Source: Adineta vaga
Taxonomy: Eukaryota > Rotifera
Assembly (NCBI GenBank): GCA_021613535.1
Contig: CP075494.1
Coordinates: 15,004,001-15,068,000, forward strand
Length of the DNA: 64,000 bases
Direction of reading: 5' to 3'
Numbering within the stretch: position 1 is the first letter of the stretch; every line of letters starts with the position of its first letter. The notes below the pieces were generated by a model. The model ran no database searches. It was not told the origin of the DNA and saw only the letters and a list, made by a program, of their open reading frames with translations. Of the stretch, positions 47,368-57,801 are shown one piece after another. The translations under genes and the position numbers were made by a program.

Positions 47368-47646
47368 AAAATCATCGATTTTTCTGCTTAAATTTAACGA
47401 TTTATTTTTAACTAACAATGAATCAAAGAATAAATAAAAATATCTTTTTTGTATGAAAAACAAATTCAAATGTGTTGTTGTTATTCTTTTTGATGAGCAT
47501 AATCAATCATACTTAAGCGAAATATCGCCTTTCAAACTTTTGTTTTTTACGTTTTCTTTGATTAGTTAAAGAACGCAGAAAAAAAGAGATTAACGATATT
47601 CATAATAATACATAGAGGAAAATATTAACGTGTTTGTAAACAAAAA

Positions 47647-48007
47647 ATGGATGATGGATATCAATCATTAACTGATGATGATCAAAAACTTTTCGAACAA
47701 GTAAATAATATTTTTCTTTGATTTAAAGTTCTTCTTTTGGATTTAGTTTTTGAGAGGTATTGAACAAAAGGTACGTGAAACATTTCCAACAATTCCATAT
47801 AATTTTCCATTGAAACCCGTTGCCATTCGAAAACAAATGGGATGTGGAATATTTTATAATTTAAAGGTAGCATTGCCAAATAATCAATTTGCGAATGTTT
47901 CATTTCATATGGGTGGTTTACGAGCACCATTAAAACCAGGAGAAAAAGAACCGGAACAACAATTTTATGTTGATCCAACACCGAGTGATTCAAAAACAAG
48001 TGATTGA
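47647..48007 (+). CDS. Stefin/cystatin-like small cytosolic protein, paralogue 2
   Basis: Two exons (47647-47700, 47747-48007) encode 104 residues. Conserved with paralogue 1 are the first intron position, the helix (RGIEQKVRETFPTIPY), KPVAIRKQMGCGIFYNLKV and NQFANVSFHMGG. The second intron of paralogue 1 (47174-47229) is absent here at the matching position, without codon loss. The QxVxG loop is replaced by QMGCG. The two proteins are well diverged, so the duplication is not recent. The function is unknown and the stefin-like fold is an inference. Confidence 0.6.
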
Positions 48008-48246
48008 TTAATAGCAAAAGAAAATTTCTTCTTTTTTATTGTAGAAAAAGCTATATGATTGTTATCATCGAACGCATAGTTACTCTTATTTTCACACACA
48101 TTTAATAAATCAAAAATAACATAGAAGATTGTCTATAGGTCTCAGTACGGTAATTATAAAAGACGATGATATTAATAAATATTTGACGAGAGACAATACC
48201 TTGTCGAATGAGAAATACCAATCAGATTATAATCACAACATCATTT

Positions 48247-49209
48247 CTAATTGATACAGAATATTGAATAAATAAGATATGTGAACATAAATAAATATAA
48301 CGTTTGTATCGAAGGAAGCAAATTAGAACTAGAAGAACGAGTTGATGTCACAGTAGATGCCTTGGTTATTGTGCTGGACCTAGATGAACTAAGAAAAAGT
48401 AATTGAGAGATTGAAAAATGATAAGACTTTTTATTCTACCTTTTTGAAGTAATAATAGTATTACTCGTAGATTCTGTTGGTTTTGAAGAAGTTCTTTCAG
48501 TCGTAATAACTTTACTAGTATTTGGTTTAGTTGATGTCGATGAAATCATTGATTGAGTAGTACTACTTACTGTAGTAGTAGTAGTAGTAGTAGTAGTAAT
48601 GGTAATGATCGGATTTGTGGTTGTGAATAATTGAGTCGTTTGTCGAGTGGTAGATGGTGTAGTTCTTGAGGTTTCGGTGGTAGTTGTAATTCGAGTTGAT
48701 TTTGCTGTAGTTGTTGGAGCAGTTGGTCTTTGCGTAGTTCTTTTTGTGGTCTTTTTTGTAGTCGTTCTCTTAGTTGTTCTCTTAGTTGTTCTTTTAGTTG
48801 TTCTTCTAGTCGTTTTTTTAGTTGTTCTTTTAGTCGTTTTTTTCGTACTGATCAGTAATGCTCTAAACGAATTACAATATCCATTATTTCTCCGTATTCG
48901 ATCAAGAGATAACAGGTATCTATCTTTTATTTTGTACTTACTTAAATGGAGAAACACATGTTCCGCTAATTATCCTTCGCTTAACTCACAATAAGGATAA
49001 GTTCGTTGACAAGCAACATCACAATCACTCGTATGACAGATATCTGTTGTCAATCTGTTTGAATTTAATAACATATATTCACAAGATGATTGTGTAGTAT
49101 TCGAACTACAACAAGAGCATTGACATTTGGCATTGCTATTGCTTGTATAAATCGAATTCACAGAGAACAATAGAAAACAGAGAATGTATAAAAACATTGA
49201 AGAATTCAT
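48247..49209 (-). CDS. GPI-anchored mucin-like protein with Cys-rich head (apparent frameshift), paralogue 1
   Basis: There are three exons: 48942-49209, 48440-48862 and 48247-48388. A signal peptide (MFLYILCFLLFSVNSIY) is followed by a Cys-rich head (CQCSCC, then CDVACQRTYPYCE). A long Thr-rich stalk follows, with repeated KTTKRTT units at about 48710-48845 and an uninterrupted Thr run, expected to be heavily O-glycosylated. A hydrophobic C-terminus (LFMFTYLIYSIFCI) fits a GPI signal. Exon lengths total 833 nt, one short of a multiple of three. The head leaves frame right after PYCEL, near 48980-48985, while the next frame continues RIISGTCVSPF, aligning with SIMQTTCSQS of paralogue 2. One base is therefore missing, by mutation or by consensus error. 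Confidence 0.7.
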
Positions 49210-49693
49210 GATACTATTGAAGAGTGTATCATTGGCAACCTTTTATATATACAGATTTCACTTTTCTGACTCATGTTTATCTAGATAAAAATATATGTGT
49301 AATGTAGCTATCGTTGAAGACTATGTTCTTTAGGATAAATTGTGAAATAACAACAACGATTCACGAGTCATATCTCTATTAGTTTTATCTGCATAATCAT
49401 TTCTCACGAAGTTATAAAAGTTTTGTAAGTGATGAAATTCGCTGATAGATTTAGTGATGTTTTTCACCAAAAATACACTTGATTTGATGATCAAATAGAA
49501 TGTATTCTAGTATTTCTTAAGTATTCCTTTTTATGTGGAATTTATTCATGGAATCTACACATGTATACTGATTAGCTACACTGGAGTTAATAATCTTAAT
49601 AAAGGACTGAGACTAGTTCAAGAATCTTTGAGATGTTATTTTAGCACAACGTTTTTTATATTAATTATTGCCTAGTTTATTCTTTAAACATAT
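49210..49693. other. Intergenic region between the mucin-like paralogues
   Basis: About 484 bp. It carries the promoter side of paralogue 1 and the 3' flank of paralogue 2. No gene is supported. Confidence 0.5.
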
Positions 49694-50369
49694 TTACATA
49701 CGAAAAAATGTAAAAACAATAGTAAAAAGAATAAGATATGAAAAATGAGAAAAAGATTTGATTGCATTGGCGCTTGAGTATGATGTAGTGCTAATACGGG
49801 AACTTGTGGTTGAAATAGTACTTGATCCAGTCTTAGGAGTTGTACTTGTGCTTGATCCAGTCTTAGGAGTTGTACTTGTACTTGATCCTGCAGTCGAGCT
49901 AAATATGGAAACCAAATAAAATTTAGAAAAGATCGACGAATAATAGTCTTTTTAACCATACCTTTGAATGGTTGTGGTAGACCATGGTGCTGTTGGTGTG
50001 GTTGCAGTTGAAGAAGATGGACTTGGTGATGTTGATGATGAACTTGGTTCACTATATGGTACATCAATGATTATTGTATTGTTAGAAGAAATGAGTTTCT
50101 TTGACTTACGATTGCGAACATGTTGTTTGCATTATTGATTTGCCTGATTCACAAAGTGGATAGCGTTGTTTACAAGCATCGAGACATTTGGTATTATCAC
50201 ATGATGCAAGATCTAAGTGAATTGAACCAATATCAGATGGTTTGCATGCAGCTGTTTTTGATGAAATACAACACGTGCATTTACAATCAACACCAAATCC
50301 ACTTGCAAAAGTGTAATTCACACAACAGATTGCAATAAGAAGAACCGATAAAATTGGAGACATATGCAT
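49694..50369 (-). CDS. GPI-anchored mucin-like protein with Cys-rich head, paralogue 2
   Basis: Three exons (50110-50369, 49962-50051, 49694-49898) close in frame to 184 residues. The signal peptide is MHMSPILSVLLIAICCV. The head has DCKCTCC, ACKPSD, CDNTKCLDACKQRYPLCES and TTCSQS, the same cysteine pattern as paralogue 1. A Ser/Thr/Pro stalk carries two exact repeats of a 12-residue unit (GSSTSTTPKT core). The C-terminus (FSYLILFTIVFTFF) is a GPI-type signal. It is likely a cell-surface or cuticle-associated protein. The family is unrecognised. Confidence 0.75.
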
Positions 50370-50680
50370 AATGAAATATGTTGGAAATCTATGAAATAAT
50401 GTTACGACGTTCGATATACGAAAATTAGAATTTGTCAAAATTACAGAAGCTTTTATACACTTGTTATCTTGATCTAACAACTGAATTGAATATCTATGTT
50501 ATCTTTAACTTTTGGAAGCCATGTACTTTGTCATCTGCAATAGAAGTTTGTGATAAGATGAAAAATGTATGTGGACTTTGTATAGAAAGTAAATACTCAT
50601 ATATAGTAAGACTTCTTTTATATTTATGAATATGAAATCAAAGTTTATTGAAAAAACTACAAAAAAAATGATCCGTTTTT
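50370..50680. other. Intergenic region
   Basis: About 311 bp between mucin-like paralogue 2 and the GH127 stop. Nothing is supported. Confidence 0.5.
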
Positions 50681-52574
50681 CTAACGAATAGGAAAATAAA
50701 CAGTGTAAGTTTGATTAACAATTTCATACAAAGGTAAAAATTGAAATATTGTTCCATCTAAAGCAGTTGTTTCAAATAATAAAGATTCGGATGATGATCG
50801 ATGAATTCTACGAATAAGATTAACATCATTCGATAAGTCTTTTGCTTGATTAATTAATCCTCCAAGAACAATTGGTCCATATAGAATGGAAACTAATTGT
50901 GAATTATCATTAATTGATTCGAAATGTATTTTCATTTCCATGTTATAAACAATTTGATCATTGGATTTCCAAGAGGTTCTGGGAAGTTGAATATAAGTTG
51001 AAGGAATTAGATTAATTTCTTGGCGAATATGATTAATTTCAATCCAAGATTCATTCGAAACAATCCATGATGATACACGTAAATGAATATTCATTAAAAT
51101 TTCATCGAGTGAAGTATTTATCGTAAAATTGGTTGTCGATACTCTTGGAAAAGAAGTTAATTGTTGAAGAATAAATTCTTTTTCTGTCCAATTAACTTCC
51201 GATGAAACAAATAAATTCACATAGATTGATAAATTTCGATAAAAATAAATTGAATCACTCATTTTTGTCCATTGATCAATCGCTGTTGTATAACAACACC
51301 AAAAACTATCAAATTGTGTTCCATAGCCAATCGCTCCACCCCCAACAGATGTTGGTTTACTTACTCCTTCACCTAACGGATAACTGTATAACATATGGCC
51401 GGGTTCATTTGGATCTTGTGTTCCCCAAATACTATTGACATATATTCGTTCGTATGAATTCGCATATGTCACATCTCCTGTCCATTGAATTAACATTCGA
51501 ATTAAACGTAACATATTATACTGAACACAAAATTCTTGATTATTATTCCAAAGTGTTTGAGAAAGAAGATTTGGATCACTGTAATGTTCTTGTTGATAAA
51601 ATCCAACAGATCCATTTCCACCATTTGAACCACCTGTTGAATAAGTATGATTGTTCCATACTATTGAATAGAAATTTTCTATTATAAATCGATATTGTTC
51701 ATCACCAGTTATGGAATAACGTCGACCACTTCCAATAACAGGTGGAACATGTGAATTCGCATGTACACCAGTCAGAAAATCCAATTCAACGCAAGTGCAC
51801 CAAGAAATTGTCCATCATCAAATTGTTCTGCCATCCAAAAATATCGTTTATCACCTGTCAATCCATATTGGTCATATAGAAATTCACTTATTCCACCATA
51901 TTCGTAATCTATGGTACTAAATATCATAGCATGCCAATGCGATAATGGATAAGTTTTCAAACAAAACATCATCCATGTATATAAATAATCCAACATATCA
52001 TTCATCATTTGACCAGCTAAAGTGAATCCAGTCAATGTCGACATATCGGAAAGACCGCGAAGCAGTTTTTCATAACAATAAATAGGTGCCCAAACTTTTT
52101 CTAAACGTTCTAATTTACGTAAGTGCTCCGAAGGCCATGCAGCAAGAAATCCTGATTCATTCAGAAGTCTTTGTACACGATAGAGTTGTTCAACAAGATA
52201 TTGTGCTTTGGATAATTGATGAGTATTATTATACGCAAGATAGGCTTTCACTGATGCTTGTAAGTAGAAAGCAAGAAATACACCACGAATATCACTTGTC
52301 GGTGATTCCCATCCACCTAATGGTTCAATACCTTCAACACTTAGATTTGCATTGACATAATACGTATAAAGTAAACGATCCACTGGTAAAAGATTAGATA
52401 GGCTTGATTTAATTGTTGACCTGAAAGACTAGGTGAATGAGTAGAATTGATTAAATGAACTTGTTGTAGATAAAATGGAAGAAACGTGTTAGGATCATGA
52501 TGAACAATCGATGATGGAATAGGAAGAGAGTGTAAAGAGTATAAAAGGAGAAGGAAAGTAAAAAGTCGTTGCAT
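50681..52574 (-). CDS. GH127-type beta-L-arabinofuranosidase, secreted (two apparent frameshifts)
   Basis: This is a glycoside hydrolase releasing arabinofuranose from plant-type glycans. A signal peptide starts at 52574 (MQRLFTFLLLLYSLHSL). Family blocks are DRLLYTYYVNANLSVEGIEP, LGGWESPTSDIRG, YGGISEFLYDQYGLTGD, LTGVHANSHVPPVIGSGRRY, STGGSNG, the ETxx-like LWNNNQEFCVQYNMLRL, and FWCCYTTAIDQW, holding the metal-ligand/nucleophile cysteines of GH127. There are no introns. The span is 1894 nt, two bases short of 632 codons. Frame breaks are visible near 52393-52400 (before LLPVDRLL) and near 51785-51790 (before LDFLTGV). Intron-free structure and a microbial family suggest acquisition by transfer. 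Confidence 0.8.
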
Positions 52575-52706
52575 GATATTTTCAATGAAATGAAGAGAAT
52601 TGAAATCTTTTATCTAACACGTGTATATATAAATAAACTGATAATATTCAGAATAGTGAAGTATTTATTTATAAACTAAACAAATACGAATAGATTATTA
52701 AGATCT

Positions 52707-53350
52707 TCCAGTTTCAACTTCATTTAATAGAGAGAGTTCTTCTCGATATACTTTTCAAATAAATTCTCCAAATAAACTATTTGCTCATGCAAACCATGCT
52801 CGCATAATAATTGCTAATGGCTAGACAGTTCCATACTCAACATGTGATCTACCTATACCTTCAAGAACTCGTCCACTAAAATACCAGGGATTCTGTTTAT
52901 TCAAAAGAAATTTTCGAGTATTTTGATAAATTGTATCAGTGTTTATTTTCCAAACCGTTTATTTCATATGCATAAATTAAACCATATATGGGATGTTTCA
53001 TTATGATGGATTTATCACGATCATGTAGACTATTGAGTATTGTATTGATATCAGGATCAAATTCATTTGTCCAATTTAAACTTTTGATCAGATGAGATAA
53101 ATGTTTTAATGTATGATAGGCAAAAAATTGTGATGGAATTAAATAAGGCTATATTTAAAGATCATCCCTTGGTCGCCAACATGAATAGATTAATCTTAGA
53201 ACATAACAAAATGAATCTAATGCCCATTTACGTTCATGTATATCTTCATGCATATCTGTATTAACAATATATTTCCATTCACTAGTTCGATCAAAATCTT
53301 CATAGAATCCATTTGCATATGGATCACGATGTGTATTTTGAAGAACTTGT
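52707..53350 (-). pseudogene. Deleted GH125 (MUG157-like) pseudogene
   Basis: The stretch is collinear with the intact GH125 gene at 55978-57603 and clearly its paralogue, but it has at least four internal deletions and stop codons. About 133 bp are missing at the point matching 56083-56215, with CG at both ends. About 70 bp are missing near 56342-56411, about 30 bp near 56500-56530 and about 290 bp near 56660-56960. Surviving pieces include the parts for SHVEYG, RVLEGIGRS, FFAYHTLKHLSHLIKSLNWT and HERKWALDS. It begins 132 bp upstream of the GH127 start, on the same strand. Confidence 0.9.
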
Positions 53351-54100
53351 TTCAAAAGAAATGAATATGAAGTATAAAATATCATTGATAGATTTCCAAA
53401 TCAAAGATAATATCTACATTTTTTAATACAATCCAGTGACAAAGGTAAAATAAATATTTGCTTCGTTTCGATTCCGATTTACATGACATATCTAATAATT
53501 TGAGAATTTTTTCTGAAGTTTAAAAATTTCAGATTGAGATCCATATCATTATGTGTTCTATTAGACTAGTTTAGATAGCGTCGATGTTCGTTCTGCGAAT
53601 GAATTGACAAGAAAATACGTACATGTATATATACGCATATGTATTCCAATAACTCGGAACTTAATGATTGAATATTTATTTTAAGAGTAACATTCCTATT
53701 TTCATGTGTTATTTTTAAGGTTCATCTGTGAATCCTATACAAATGTCTTGTGATTTAGGGTTTAGATAAACAGATGCTTTTCTTGCTAATCATGCAGAAA
53801 AATATATGAAAATATCAAATGAAATGAAACAATGACTGTCAATATTAATTGAAGCCTATGATTTGGATAGTATTATGATACTATGTATTTCATATTCACG
53901 AATGAATCACTGAGAGAAAAGAGAAAAGAAAATGGAATAGATAAACAGCGATATGGTATAACGGTTACATATAACTTAGTAGTAGAGTGCTTAACAATGA
54001 ACGAACGGCGTTTCTTCGTGTTAATTCAATTTTGAATAAAATAATCTGTTTTTTTTTCTTTGAAAGAATTCCAGATGTCGTATTCAATTACTAATCGATA
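53351..54100. other. Intergenic region
   Basis: About 750 bp with no supported gene. Around 53946-53985 there is a tRNA D-arm-like piece (TGGTATAACGGTTA) without the rest of a cloverleaf. Confidence 0.5.
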
Positions 54101-54803
54101 TAACGGGTGCGGCAGAATAAATGGCGGTCTTAGTATTTTGCGACATCTCTCTCATTCCTCATCCGAATAGACCAATTTATTTTCAAAAATTTCCCTGGCT
54201 CAAGCTCTGCAAATCTTCTATTCACTTAATCCGTAAATTTAAAATATATCCAGGTTTTTGGATAATGAAAAGTAAAGACCTTCAAAAGATCGTACTTCAG
54301 AAGCACCAAAAGGGTGGTATTAAGTAGAGACGAAAGTTTCCACAAAAGTAATGGTTTGGTTGGGTGCCTGTTCCAAGGGTATAACACTTCTGGTGATCTC
54401 GGATGAAGATACAGACGATCACGCTTCTTATATCGAAAAAGTGTTTCTCATTGCATTGAAATATGTGAATGCAGTTTTTTCTAGCGACAGGGTCATTCAA
54501 CAGGATGGTGCCCAGCCACAATCGCATAATTTAACACAACAATTGGGTCGAGACAATTTTCCATCGTTTATTGACAAGGATCACTGGCCTCCAAATGGTT
54601 CGGATTTACATCCCTTGAACTATTCAATTGGGGCAAAATCGAATTAAATTCAACAATTAAAATCGTCATTTAAAAAGATTCGCGAATCAGTTGCTTTAGA
54701 AAGTTGCGTTAGTTGGACCAATCGGTTGTATCGTGTTTCTCAAAATGACAGAAATGATATCGACAACATTTTAAGACCACCGTTGATTCTGCCGCACCCA
54801 CTA
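54101..54803 (+). mobile_element. Defective Tc1/mariner element with TIRs and TA target site
   Basis: Terminal inverted repeats start at GGGTGCGGCAGAA (54105-54117) and end at TTCTGCCGCACCC (54787-54799). With mismatches the similarity runs about 40 bp inward. TA dinucleotides lie at 54101-54102 and 54802-54803, the usual target duplication. Inside is a transposase remnant: VMVWLGACSKGIT, IQQDGAQPQSHN, NFPSFIDKDHWPPNGSDLHP. This corresponds to the second catalytic Asp (QQDGA) and third-Asp region (SPDLNPLDY in active relatives). The N-terminal DNA-binding part and first catalytic Asp region are missing and stop codons interrupt the frame. The element is inactive. Confidence 0.9.
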
Positions 54804-54826
54804 ATTATTTCAACAAAAATCCCAAA

Positions 54827-55860
54827 ATGACTGAAACTGACGAAGAAAGAACTCGTAGATTTATCAATATACGATCGAAGACAAAGAAAATGAAAACACA
54901 AATGAGTAAGTATTTACAAAAATACAATTGTTGAAAAATGCTTGAACGATAAACATAAATTTTAATTAGAGTAGTGTTGAATACTTCAGATGAAAGGTGT
55001 TACATTGATTTTCTTCTGAGGCAGATTTTGACAAATAGATTCATTACTACGAGTTTTTCGTAGACTCACAATGTTTAAATATATTTAACAAAACCTTTTT
55101 TATTATAAATTAAATTAATTTTTCTTACACTAGATAACCCAGGTTGACAAATCCGATAGGACCCAACGGGATTCCTGGTGACAGATCTGTAATGGATTCC
55201 GTCTGTAAAATTTCCGTTGGAAGCTGCATACTTTATGAGCGTTCTTTTTAGCTATATTTTATTACGGACTTATGGCCACCTATCGGATCCGCAACCGACA
55301 GAATACGAAATGATTCCGTCACCAGGAATCCGATAGAATCCGGCATGGGATCCGATCGGATTGATCGACCTGGGTAGCAGACATGTTAATAGAAGAGTAT
55401 GCATCTGCTATATTTGAGCAAATAAAATGTGTAACGATAAAAACAGTCCACTCATAATCACGAAGAACCAATCTGTAAGTTTAATATTCTTGGAGATAGT
55501 TTTGTAAATGTGTTTCACTCAATTCTCTATTCATTTCTTTTTATTAATATAATTTGAAACTGTTCTTTTCAGAACGAACATGCACAACAAATGAAACTTG
55601 TTGTAGACCAAAATAATAAAGCAACTTGAACGAATTGAAAAAATTCAACCCTCCAAAAGAAGAAACCAAGAAACTGAAACAAGACAATGAAGATGTGAAG
55701 AAAGTAAATAAGTTTAAAAAGTAAATTTTTGTTTTGTTCTTCTGGAAATAAAACCCTTTTCGGTAGTTTATGTTTAACGCAAACGCACCACTACTAGACT
55801 ATGAAATGCTAGATTTGTTAGGACTATCTAACGCGCAATTTTTGACGAAGTTTGATGAGA
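54827..55860 (+). pseudogene. Decayed gene remnant interrupted by a MITE
   Basis: Coding-like pieces lie in one orientation. MTETDEERTRRFINIRSKTK starts at 54827 and is followed by a GTAAGT donor. ADMLIEEYASAIFEQIKCV lies at about 55377-55432. NEHAQQMKLVVDQNNKAT follows an AG acceptor at 55572, and a Lys/Glu-rich helix comes at about 55660-55710. LDLLGLSNAQFLTKFDEILH lies at about 55812-55872. Stops and frame changes separate them, and the 239-bp TIR element at 55137 sits within. I do not recognise the family. A coiled-coil protein is suggested by the middle part. Confidence 0.4.
55137..55375. mobile_element. TIR-flanked MITE-like palindromic element
   Basis: The element begins ACCCAGGTTGACAAATCCGA and ends with the inverse of ACCCAGGTCGATCAATCCGA. 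The inverted similarity continues inward through GGATTCCTGGTGAC, for about 65 bp per arm with gaps. The 239 bp contain no ORF and could fold into one long imperfect hairpin. A TA lies at each border (55135-55136 and 55375-55376). The size and structure fit a non-autonomous DNA transposon. The superfamily is not certain. Confidence 0.75.
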
Positions 55861-55977
55861 TATTGCATTGTCTGTGTTGAATCAAATAAAAAGAATTAGA
55901 AATCGTATATATTATGTATTTCTGATAGACTAATAATGTTCACGGTCATATGAATAAATTACAATTCTTCTATATTT

Positions 55978-57603
55978 TCAAAGTCTTTTACTTTCAACTT
56001 TATTCAATAAATATGGTTTTTCTCGATATACTTTCCAAATAAATTCTCCAAATAAACTATTTGCCCATGCAAACCATGCTCGAGTAAATTGTGTTGAATC
56101 ATCCACATGAATTGATTCATGCATATAACCTGTCTCTCCATGTGATCTTTGTAAAATATTTAAACATGAACGAATTTCTTCATCATCATCTGATGTCAAT
56201 CCACGCATAATAACTGCTAATGGCCAGACAGTTCCATACTCAACATGTGATCTACCTATACCTTCAAGAACTCGTCCACTAAAATACCAGGGATTCTGTT
56301 TATCCAAAAGAAATTTTCGAGTATTTTGATAAATTGTATCATTGAGAGAGAATTCAGTTGGGCATAAATAGGGTAGAGAAAGTAAAGAAGGAATAGGCGC
56401 ATCATCCATCCAGTGTTGATTTCCCAAACCGTTTATTTCATATGCATAAATTAAACCATATATGGAATGTTTCATCATGATGGATTTATCAAGATCATAT
56501 AGATTTTTTTCATTAAATAGTTTCTTATGTAAATCATTGGTTATTGTATTGATGTCAAAATCAAATTCATTTGTCCAATTTAAACTTTTGATCAGATGAG
56601 ATAAATGTTTTAATGTATGATAGGCGAAGAATTGTGATGGAATTAAATAAGGATATTCTTGGATATCATCACTAGGTCGAAAATAGGAATAGATTAGACC
56701 ATTTGGTCGAGCTGTATTACCACGAGGATCAACTGGTGCATTTTCTCGTTGAAATGTATACGGTCCTAAACGAAAAACAACGTTTAATTGTACATGATAT
56801 CGTTTTGTTTTTAATGAAATATCAGACTTCGATTGAGTTGAATTACCTGTTCCATTATATCTTCGTTGTACTTTAAATGTTTCAAGAATAATTCGTATCG
56901 TTTTTTGAAATTCTTCTTTATGTTTAAGAAACAATGTTGAATCATAATTAACTTCTTTCCAATATGAATACATTAATCTTAGAACATAACAAAGTGAATC
57001 TAATGCCCATTTACGTTCATGTATACCATCACGCATTTCTGTATTATCTACATGTTTCCATTCACTAATTCGTTCTAGATCTTTGTAAAATGCATTCGCA
57101 TATGGATCACGTTGAACACAAATCAATTGTCGAAGAATAACACCTTCAATTAATAAACGAAGATTCGAATCATATTTCATTAAAGGTAAATAGGGATGAA
57201 TTTGTGCACTGGAATCACGTAACCACATAGCATCAATATCACCTGTGATAACATACGTATCTGGATGATTGTCGGCTCCAGTGTTGGGGTTGAAATCAAC
57301 AGTTGTATCGAGAGTATTGGGAAAACAATTTTCGAATAACCAGGTAAGTTCAGGATTTTTTATATTTTGGTGAATTTCTTTGATCAATGCTTCAACAGCT
57401 GAACTATTAAATCGACGTTTATCTGGAGTTTGACGTACACGAGGGAATGAATGTGTTGAAAAATTTTGAACATGATTGAAAGGTATTGTTAGTTGTTCGG
57501 GAGCGATCAATGGATTCAATAATAGATGGAAGAACGTGGTGATAAAAAGAACTCCAAGAAGAAATAGAATAACATGCACATATTGTCGACAACGTGGCAT
57601 CAT
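55978..57603 (-). CDS. GH125 exo-alpha-1,6-mannosidase (MUG157-like), Golgi-type membrane anchor
   Basis: A single exon of 541 codons. After a short basic N-terminus (MMPRCRQYVH) there is one membrane span (VILFLLGVLFITTFFHLLL), giving a type II Golgi topology. The GH125 (former DUF1237) catalytic domain follows: TYVITGDIDAMWLRDSSAQ, QRDPYANAFY, GIHERKWALDSLCYVLRL, YFRPSDDIQEYPYLIPSQFF, GNQHWMDDAPIPSLLSLPYL, GRVLEGIGRSHVEYGTVWPL and TGYMHESIHVDDSTQFTRAW. It is intact and intron-free. The family is known from bacteria, fungi and some protists, so transfer is plausible. A dead paralogue lies at 52707-53350 with the MITE and mariner element in between. Confidence 0.95.
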   Translation of the reverse strand: MMPRCRQYVHVILFLLGVLFITTFFHLLLNPLIAPEQLTIPFNHVQNFSTHSFPRVRQTPDKRRFNSSAVEALIKEIHQNIKNPELTWLFENCFPNTLDTTVDFNPNTGADNHPDTYVITGDIDAMWLRDSSAQIHPYLPLMKYDSNLRLLIEGVILRQLICVQRDPYANAFYKDLERISEWKHVDNTEMRDGIHERKWALDSLCYVLRLMYSYWKEVNYDSTLFLKHKEEFQKTIRIILETFKVQRRYNGTGNSTQSKSDISLKTKRYHVQLNVVFRLGPYTFQRENAPVDPRGNTARPNGLIYSYFRPSDDIQEYPYLIPSQFFAYHTLKHLSHLIKSLNWTNEFDFDINTITNDLHKKLFNEKNLYDLDKSIMMKHSIYGLIYAYEINGLGNQHWMDDAPIPSLLSLPYLCPTEFSLNDTIYQNTRKFLLDKQNPWYFSGRVLEGIGRSHVEYGTVWPLAVIMRGLTSDDDEEIRSCLNILQRSHGETGYMHESIHVDDSTQFTRAWFAWANSLFGEFIWKVYREKPYLLNKVESKRL

Positions 57604-57801
57604 TGAAAAAAGTTCACTTTCGCTTTTACTTTTATTTTATATTATTGAAATCAGCAAACATTTATGTCGGTTTTTCTTTCGAATGAATCGAACATTTGTA
57701 CTCTTTCTTTTCACCTTCAATTCTCTTTCTCCTTTTAGTAAACAAAATCACATGGCTTCTATTTTATTCGTTCAAAGTACTTAAATCGATATAATTTTGA
57801 T

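Noticed and set aside
48647-48994. Plus-strand Val/Leu-rich ORF across the mucin-like gene
   Set aside because: Reverse-complement shadow of the Thr/Lys repeat, which has signal peptide, splice sites and GPI signal on the minus strand.
53941-53990. tRNA-like D-arm (TGGTATAACGGTTA)
   Set aside because: No anticodon stem, T-arm or acceptor pairing could be built around it.
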